A model generated the notes under the pieces. The model was not told where the DNA came from and did not search any database. It saw only the letters and a program-made list of their open reading frames with translations. A stretch of 5,463 bases of DNA. Origin: Planctomycetaceae bacterium. GTDB taxonomy: Bacteria; Planctomycetota; Planctomycetia; Planctomycetales; Planctomycetaceae. Every line of letters starts with the position of its first letter. The first letter of the stretch is position 1. The translations under genes and the position numbers were made by a program. Of this stretch, positions 1 through 5,463 are shown one piece after another. The stretch covers positions 1 to 5,463 of the forward strand of contig JAGQQT010000302.1 of the NCBI GenBank assembly GCA_020426065.1, written 5' to 3'.

Positions 1-1
1 G

Positions 2-616
2 CTGAATGAACTGGAAGAAGGGTTGAAACATCATTCGCTGATTCCCAGCGAAGAAGTGCGGGAGTATTACCGGCATCTGGTCACAATTGTGAAAGATGAA
101 TATACCGACCTGGTCAAAAACGAGGTCCAGCGGGCTATCGCCGCCGATGAAGAGGCCCTGACACGATTGTGCGCGAATTACATCGACAATGTAAAAGCCT
201 ACACGCAACGGGAACGGGTCAAGAACAAATTTACCGGACAGGATGAGGAGCCAGATGAACGGCTGATGCGTTCGATTGAAGAACGAATCGACATCGCAGA
301 GCCCCGCAAGGATGATTTCCGTCGGGAGATTATGAATTACATCGGAGCACTGGCTCTGGATGGAAAAACCTTCGACTACAAAACAAATGAGCGTTTGCAG
401 AAGGCGCTCGAAATGAAACTGTTCGAGGATCAGAAAGATACGATCAAACTGACCTCGCTGGTTTCGAAAGTTGTTGATGCCGATACGCAGGAGAAGATCG
501 ATATCGTCAAGTCGCGGCTGATCCGCAACTACGGCTACGACGATGAATCGGCAACTGATGTGCTGCAATACGTGGCCAGTATCTTCGCCCGGGGTGATGC
601 CAAATCGAATACCTGA
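2..616 (+). CDS. prkA: PrkA family AAA+ serine kinase/protease, C-terminal part (5' end outside window)
   Basis: The reading frame is open from base 2 to the TGA at 614–616, giving 204 residues. The first Met-like codon (TTG at 23) is an internal Leu, because the frame runs on upstream, so the gene enters from the left. The visible part is charged and mostly helical, with the pattern [13 protein letters not shown], then [19 protein letters not shown], then [13 protein letters not shown] and a terminal [26 protein letters not shown]. This fits the PrkA C-terminal domain of YeaG/PrkA proteins, which are about 640 residues long, so roughly two thirds is missing, including the AAA+ Walker motifs. 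Family members were described as serine kinases and, in Bacillus, also as an AAA+ protease; that activity cannot be judged here. The downstream yeaH and spoVR genes strongly support the assignment. The gap to yeaH is 54 bases. Confidence 0.93.
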   Translation: MNELEEGLKHHSLIPSEEVREYYRHLVTIVKDEYTDLVKNEVQRAIAADEEALTRLCANYIDNVKAYTQRERVKNKFTGQDEEPDERLMRSIEERIDIAEPRKDDFRREIMNYIGALALDGKTFDYKTNERLQKALEMKLFEDQKDTIKLTSLVSKVVDADTQEKIDIVKSRLIRNYGYDDESATDVLQYVASIFARGDAKSNT

Positions 617-670
617 GCCGAATGATTGAGTGGAAAGGGCTGTCCAGACTTCGTGCGAGTGTAAATCATC

Positions 671-1774
671 ATGACCCAGAACATTGATCGAGATCTGCGA
701 CGCTTCCGAGACATTGTGAAAGGGAATGTCCGGGAGAACCTGAAGAAGTACATCACCCAGGATGAGATGCTCGGGCGTCGCGGGCGGGAGACGGTCAGTA
801 TTCCGGTTTCGAACATTGATATCCCGCATTTCCGGCATGGCAAGAAAGGCTCGGGTGGGACAGGCTCGGGTGAAGGACAACCGGGCCAGTCACTTGGTCC
901 GGGAGAGCCGGAAAATGGCCAGGGCGAAGCCGGGAATCAACCTGGACGGCACATCCGGGAAGTAGAGGTTTCACTCGATGAACTGGCCCAGATGCTGGGA
1001 GAGCAGTTGGAGTTGCCCCGGATTGTTCCCAAAGGGAGTGATGCACTCGAAAGCCAGAAAGATCGATACAACTCGATCAGTCAGGTCGGACCGGATTCGT
1101 TAAGACACTTCAAACGCACTTACAAGCGGGCGCTCAAGCGACAGATTGCCACCGGGAAATATGACCCCAGTCAGCCGATTGTTGTCCCGACGAAAGACGA
1201 TACGGTTTACAAAAGCTGGACCACCATTCGGCAGCCGCAGGCCAACGCGGTCATTTTTTACATCATGGATGTCTCCGGTTCGATGGGGGATGAGCAGAAA
1301 CAACTCGTCCGCACGACTGCCTTCTGGATCGATACGTGGCTGTCCTCTCAATACAAGGGTTTGCAGAAACGGTATGTCGTGCATGATGCGGTAGCCCATG
1401 AAGTGGACGAAGACACGTTTTATCGGGTGCGGGAAAGTGGTGGTACCAGAATTTCTTCCGCCTATGAACGGGTTCATCAGATCCTTCAGAATCATTATCC
1501 GGTTCAGGACTGGAACGTCTATTTGTTCCAGTTTTCGGATGGAGACAACTGGGGCGATGACAACGAGCTGTGTCTGAACTGGTTGAAAACATCACTACTG
1601 CCGATTGCCAATCTGTTCTGTTATGGCCAGGTGGAAAGTCAGTTTGGCTCCGGGGAATATGTGCGTGAGTTGAGTCCGCTGGAAGAGGAGCACGAAAACC
1701 TGGTGTTGTCACTGATTGACAATCGATCCGCAATTTATGAGTGCATTCGTGATTTTCTGGGAACGGGACGCTGA
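671..1774 (+). CDS. yeaH: YeaH/YhbH family (DUF444) VWA-domain protein
   Basis: The protein has 367 residues, slightly shorter than Bacillus YhbH and E. coli YeaH (about 390–430). It opens with the family's basic N-terminus (DRDLRRFRDIVKGNVRENL). A Gly/Pro-rich linker at residues 57–92 follows, then the conserved EVEVSLDELAQMLGEQLELP segment (97–116). A von Willebrand A domain fills the C-terminal half, and its metal-ion-dependent adhesion site is complete: D200-V-S202-G-S204, T259 in GGTRISSAYE, and D290 in FSDGDN. VWA proteins of this type partner AAA+ ATPases, and PrkA is encoded immediately upstream, so a PrkA–YeaH complex in the cytoplasm is the likely role. No signal peptide or membrane segment is visible. 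The ATG at 671 is chosen because an in-frame TAA lies just upstream (662–664). The ribosome site is weak, which is common in planctomycetes. Confidence 0.95.
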   Translation: MTQNIDRDLRRFRDIVKGNVRENLKKYITQDEMLGRRGRETVSIPVSNIDIPHFRHGKKGSGGTGSGEGQPGQSLGPGEPENGQGEAGNQPGRHIREVEVSLDELAQMLGEQLELPRIVPKGSDALESQKDRYNSISQVGPDSLRHFKRTYKRALKRQIATGKYDPSQPIVVPTKDDTVYKSWTTIRQPQANAVIFYIMDVSGSMGDEQKQLVRTTAFWIDTWLSSQYKGLQKRYVVHDAVAHEVDEDTFYRVRESGGTRISSAYERVHQILQNHYPVQDWNVYLFQFSDGDNWGDDNELCLNWLKTSLLPIANLFCYGQVESQFGSGEYVRELSPLEEEHENLVLSLIDNRSAIYECIRDFLGTGR

Positions 1775-1783
1775 GAGGATCCC

Positions 1784-1851
1784 ATGAAAATTCAAGTTCT
1801 GTTCAGATGGATTCCGCTTCGTTTTTATCCTGAATCTCAGGAGAAGCGATT

Positions 1852-1855
<4 letters not shown>
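1784..1855 (+). CDS. Possible 23-residue leader ORF overlapping the spoVR start
   Basis: An ATG at 1784 opens 23 codons that end in TGA at 1853–1855. The stop overlaps the spoVR ATG as ATGA (1852–1855). The purine stretch GAGAGGA (1773–1779) lies about 5 bases upstream and could act as a ribosome site. The peptide begins MKIQVLFRWIPLRF and ends ESQEKRL; it is basic and aromatic-rich and resembles no family I know. The ORF spans nearly the whole yeaH–spoVR gap. A likely role, if translated, is coupling translation of yeaH to spoVR. An open frame of this length also arises by chance about one time in three, so the call is tentative and rests mainly on the precise overlap and the upstream purine tract. 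Confidence 0.3.
1839..1843 (+). promoter_or_regulatory. Shine–Dalgarno site of spoVR
   Basis: AGGAG lies 8 bases before the ATG at 1852. It is the clearest ribosome site in the left operon and fixes the spoVR start. It also sits inside the possible 23-codon ORF, so ribosomes translating that ORF would pass through it. Confidence 0.75.
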
Positions 1856-3411
<1,556 letters not shown>

Positions 3412-3421
3412 AGATTCGAAC

Positions 3422-3922
3422 ATGACACTGGCTCAGGAACTGGCACGGGAATTGAAGCAGCAGGCTCAAAATCAGGGAGCATTCCCTAGTATGATCCGGG
3501 TCGCTGCTGGTGCCGATTTCCTGACTGTTGAGCTGCAGTCCCTCGATCGGATTGGTTGTGAACTCAATCAGCTGACTCTGCATCTGGATGGAGCAAGCAC
3601 ATTAAATCCCCAGCAGTTGCAACTCTGGGCAGACAACCTGTCCCGGCGAATTACCTATCTGCTCGAACAGGTGGGGCCAGTGGAAATTGATCCGATTGCC
3701 GGTGCCGCCCTGATTCGCTCTCAAAAACCAACCACTCAGGGAATGACTGCCACCTATTACGAGTTCACGCTGTCCTGTCGAGCTCAGGGTGGTGTTGTCT
3801 TACAACGCTATGAAGTGGTGAAGGGGACTCCGGGACGAAACCTGGTCTCAATGCTGATGACACATGAGGTGCTCGTCAAACTGGTTGATGATCTGGTGGA
3901 TACCTTTCCCGGCAGTCCTTGA
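3422..3922 (+). CDS. Hypothetical protein, 166 residues, last gene of the prkA–yeaH–spoVR operon
   Basis: I do not recognise this family. The frame is open from 3374, but the ATG at 3422 is preferred: it lies 10 bases after the spoVR stop, whereas the earlier ATGs would overlap the end of spoVR and add an unlikely Pro-rich start. The ribosome site is weak (GAAGA at 3410–3414). The protein begins with an amphipathic helix (TLAQELARELKQQAQNQ). It then alternates strand-like stretches (FLTVELQSL, LNQLTLHL, YYEFTLSC, VVLQRYEVV) with a helix (QQLQLWADNLSRRITYLLEQ), and ends in a helix (LVKLVDDLVDTF). This looks like a small soluble alpha/beta protein with no catalytic motif, signal peptide or membrane segment. 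Spacing places it in the operon, so a helper or adaptor for SpoVR or the PrkA–YeaH pair is possible, but that is inference. Its stop touches the stop of the convergent ATP-grasp gene. Confidence 0.85.
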   Translation: MTLAQELARELKQQAQNQGAFPSMIRVAAGADFLTVELQSLDRIGCELNQLTLHLDGASTLNPQQLQLWADNLSRRITYLLEQVGPVEIDPIAGAALIRSQKPTTQGMTATYYEFTLSCRAQGGVVLQRYEVVKGTPGRNLVSMLMTHEVLVKLVDDLVDTFPGSP

Positions 3923-5038
3923 TCAGGGCTTCAGTTGTTGCAGCAGGCACCTTGCTTTTTGTTCGAGTGCCGCTGAGAGCTCCACGATCGTTTCTCCAGA
4001 CTGCCAGACCGTGCAGATGGGATCACCGCATTGGATGAGTGTGCCCGGATGGGGGCAGTCGCTGAATTCAGGGATTACCCAGCTGGCAGAGAGAGGATCA
4101 TCCGGCTGAATCCAGGGGGATTTCCATTTCCACTCCAGTGGAATCTGGAGATCACGGGGAGCATAGACAATTCGCTTTCCCAGCAGGGGACAGGATGGAG
4201 AAGGCAGAAGTTGAGATGGATCAGTCGATGGGTTGAGGATCGAATGTTGTAAGGCAAGTTCGATGACCTCCATGGCAGAGGTATAGCGGGGGTTGACTTC
4301 CAGCACCGTGACTTCTGGATTGCAGATAAAATCGCATCCCCAGACTCCTTTCATACCACATTGCCTGGTCAGCTCATTTCCGAGTTGCTGCAACGTCTGC
4401 CAGACAGAACCGGTGATCTCTGTGGTCATTCCCGGCAGGATCGGGCCGAGGCTTCCGGCGTAGAGAAAAGGTTGTTCAGGAACTTCCGGGCAACCGGCAA
4501 TTCCCTGACAGACTCCGAACAGACTGGCATGATCGTTAGCAGAATAAAACTGAGCGGAGTAAATGGAGCCTGCCAGAAACTCCTGATCGAAGTGCGAAGA
4601 GGAATCGGGTAGTGTGCTCCCGTCTACCAGCTTCACCCCCAGGCCTCCTGTGGAGTGGAGTGGTTTCCGCAACCAGCGGTGTGAGGCCGTTGCCTGCTCA
4701 GCATTTTTTCGGAGTCCGGGTGTGCGAAATCCACTTTTTCCCAGAATCTGTTGTAGACGGACCGGATCCCGTAAGACTTGCAAACTCCGGACAGAACAGC
4801 CCAGGACTTCGAACCGGTTCTCGAGTTCCTGCCACTGTTCGGGGCGGTTTTCCCAGCCGCCGGTCGGCAACCAGAGGATTTCCTGTGACTGAGTTGACTG
4901 GGGATCGTTCTGCCGAGGAGGTAAATCCTGATCCTGGCACTCATCTTCGACCCTCGGCAGCCAGCCTGCTCGAATGACCGACCAGGCTGCCGCCCGCCCT
5001 GAAAAACCGCGAATCAGAATCGTTTTTACGGCAGACAT
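3923..5038 (-). CDS. ATP-grasp carboligase-like protein, probably C1-cofactor biosynthesis
   Basis: The protein has 371 residues. The N-terminus is a Rossmann-like pre-ATP-grasp segment (KTILIRGFSGRAAAWSVIRAGW, residues 5–26) of the type seen in predicted ATP-dependent carboligases. The ATP-grasp core follows: WLRKP with K125, the glycine loop STGGLGVKLV (129–138), QEFLAG with E153, GVWGCDFI with D236, and the metal-binding VLEVNPRYTSAMEVIE with E247, N249 and R251. A C-terminal beta-rich part includes PHPGTLIQCGDPICTVW (329–345). Such enzymes activate a carboxylate as acyl phosphate and join it to an amine or similar nucleophile. Related genes accompany H4MPT and methylofuran genes in methylotrophs and planctomycetes (recalled, not searched), and fae is divergent across 172 bases, so a ligase step in such a cofactor is likely. 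The substrate is unknown. The start is the only ATG at the proper N-terminus; its ribosome site is weak. Confidence 0.88.
   Translation of the reverse strand: MSAVKTILIRGFSGRAAAWSVIRAGWLPRVEDECQDQDLPPRQNDPQSTQSQEILWLPTGGWENRPEQWQELENRFEVLGCSVRSLQVLRDPVRLQQILGKSGFRTPGLRKNAEQATASHRWLRKPLHSTGGLGVKLVDGSTLPDSSSHFDQEFLAGSIYSAQFYSANDHASLFGVCQGIAGCPEVPEQPFLYAGSLGPILPGMTTEITGSVWQTLQQLGNELTRQCGMKGVWGCDFICNPEVTVLEVNPRYTSAMEVIELALQHSILNPSTDPSQLLPSPSCPLLGKRIVYAPRDLQIPLEWKWKSPWIQPDDPLSASWVIPEFSDCPHPGTLIQCGDPICTVWQSGETIVELSAALEQKARCLLQQLKP
3942..3960 (+). terminator. Candidate intrinsic terminator for the rightward operon
   Basis: AGCAGG (3942–3947) can pair with CTTGCT (3951–3956) around a 3-base loop, with one G·T pair. 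The run TTTTT (3956–3960) starts at the base of the stem. It lies 20 bases after the stop of the 166-residue gene and sits inside codons about 360–366 of the opposing ATP-grasp gene. The stem is short, so termination may be partial. Confidence 0.4.
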
Positions 5039-5110
5039 CTGAGTTTTTTCAAAACAGGCCTGATTCAGCGAACCGGACTGAATTCTTAAGAGTTTGTGGT
5101 GATCGGATTA

Positions 5111-5120
5111 GACATATGTC
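5111..5120. promoter_or_regulatory. 10-base perfect palindrome in the divergent promoter region
   Basis: GACATATGTC is identical to its own reverse complement. It sits in the 172-base gap between the ATP-grasp gene and fae, about 6 bases upstream of the candidate fae -35 element. The position suits an operator for either gene, but the site is short and no second copy was seen. Confidence 0.25.
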
Positions 5121-5126
5121 GGAAAC

Positions 5127-5158
5127 TTGACGGGATGAAACCGGGTTGCCAGTATAAG
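5127..5158 (+). promoter_or_regulatory. Candidate fae promoter
   Basis: TTGACG (5127–5132, five of six matches to the -35 consensus) is followed by TATAAG (5153–5158, five of six to the -10 consensus). The spacer is 20 bases, longer than the usual 16–19, so the pairing is doubtful. TTGCCA at 5146–5151 is an alternative -35, with only a weak TATCAA (5167–5172) downstream. The predicted transcript would start about 45 bases before the fae ATG. No convincing promoter was found for the leftward gene. Confidence 0.3.
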
Positions 5159-5199
5159 AGCGCGGATATCAAAACTCACACTGATCTGTGGAAGACTTG

Positions 5200-5204
5200 A
5201 GGAG
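5200..5204 (+). promoter_or_regulatory. Shine–Dalgarno site of fae
   Basis: AGGAG lies 6 bases before the ATG at 5211. This favours that start over the second ATG at 5217, which would be 12 bases away. Confidence 0.8.
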
Positions 5205-5210
5205 AACAAC

Positions 5211-5463
5211 ATGGGGATGAGAATCGGAGAAGCACTGGTTGGCGAAGGTAATGAAGTCGCCCACATCGATCTGATTATTGGAGAAAAAGATGGCCCTGCC
5301 GGGATTGCTTTCGCCAACGCTCTGGCTCAGCAGTCAGCAGGACACAGCAATCTGCTGGCCGTGCTGGAACCAAACCTGGCTGTTAAACCATCGACTGTGA
5401 TGATTACCAAGGTTACCATCAAAGGTGCCAAACAGGCCGTGCAGATGTTCGGTCCAGCCCAAT
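5211..5463 (+). CDS. fae: Formaldehyde-activating enzyme (Fae), N-terminal half, cut by window edge
   Basis: Eighty-four complete codons are visible of a family usually about 170 residues long; the frame runs off the right edge. Fae (EC 4.2.1.147) condenses formaldehyde with tetrahydromethanopterin to methylene-H4MPT in the cytoplasm, the entry step of H4MPT-linked formaldehyde oxidation and detoxification. The sequence is canonical: [19 protein letters not shown] at residues 6–24, with the conserved His18 that is the proposed catalytic residue; [22 protein letters not shown]; and [10 protein letters not shown] at 75–84. Nothing suggests the diverged Fae-like paralogues. The strong AGGAG supports good expression, as expected for an enzyme that is abundant in methylotrophs. 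The divergent ATP-grasp gene probably serves the same cofactor system. Confidence 0.96.
   Translation, partial: MGMRIGEALVGEGNEVAHIDLIIGEKDGPAGIAFANALAQQSAGHSNLLAVLEPNLAVKPSTVMITKVTIKGAKQAVQMFGPAQ

Noticed and set aside
839..946. Gly/Pro-rich stretch in yeaH as a possible repeat or insertion
   Set aside because: A glycine-rich linker at this place is typical of the YeaH/YhbH family and shows no repeated unit at the DNA level.
1263..1733. Minus-strand open frame of 156 codons within yeaH
   Set aside because: It is antisense to the VWA domain, low in complexity (rich in Arg, Ser, Pro and His), and has no family features.
4612..4977. Plus-strand open frames of 121 and 92 codons opposite the ATP-grasp gene
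   Set aside because: Both overlap the well-supported ATP-grasp core and give Arg/Ser/Pro-rich translations without motifs.
5132..5149. Possible sigma-54 promoter (GG…GC pattern) upstream of fae
   Set aside because: The spacing between the GG and GC pairs does not fit the required 10 bases.

Overview
The window reads as part of a bacterial chromosome with roughly even base composition, and most probably comes from a planctomycete (Gimesia/Rubinisphaera-like). That placement is an inference. It rests on a PrkA–YeaH–SpoVR operon lying beside a tetrahydromethanopterin (H4MPT)-type one-carbon locus: a canonical Fae gene and a carboligase-like ATP-grasp gene. Planctomycetes are one of the few bacterial groups that carry H4MPT genes. 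No sequence search was possible.

Left block (2–3922, + strand). Four genes run head to tail: the C-terminal part of the AAA+ protein PrkA, a YeaH/YhbH-family (DUF444) von Willebrand A protein with an intact MIDAS, a SpoVR/YcgB-family protein, and an unrecognised 166-residue protein starting 10 bases after spoVR. The gaps are 54, 77 and 10 bases, so one transcript is likely. The promoter is outside the window. PrkA and YeaH form a pair analogous to other AAA+/VWA couples, and SpoVR is their usual genomic companion in stress and stationary-phase contexts. A possible 23-codon ORF fills the yeaH–spoVR gap and overlaps the spoVR start as ATGA, which suggests translational coupling.

Middle junction (3920–3960). 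The 166-residue gene and the leftward ATP-grasp gene converge with their stop codons touching, together forming TGATCA. There is no intergenic DNA. A small hairpin followed by five T, suitable for ending the rightward transcript, lies inside the last codons of the ATP-grasp gene.

Right block (3923–5463). A leftward ATP-grasp gene (371 aa) and a rightward fae gene (cut by the window edge after 84 codons) diverge from a 172-base region. That region holds a 10-base perfect palindrome and weak promoter-like elements. Fae condenses formaldehyde with H4MPT. The ATP-grasp protein probably makes an amide or peptide-type bond in synthesis of a C1 cofactor (H4MPT or methylofuran), but its exact substrate cannot be read from the sequence.

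No tRNA, rRNA, CRISPR array, insertion sequence or long repeat was seen. No gene-free stretch exceeds 300 bases.
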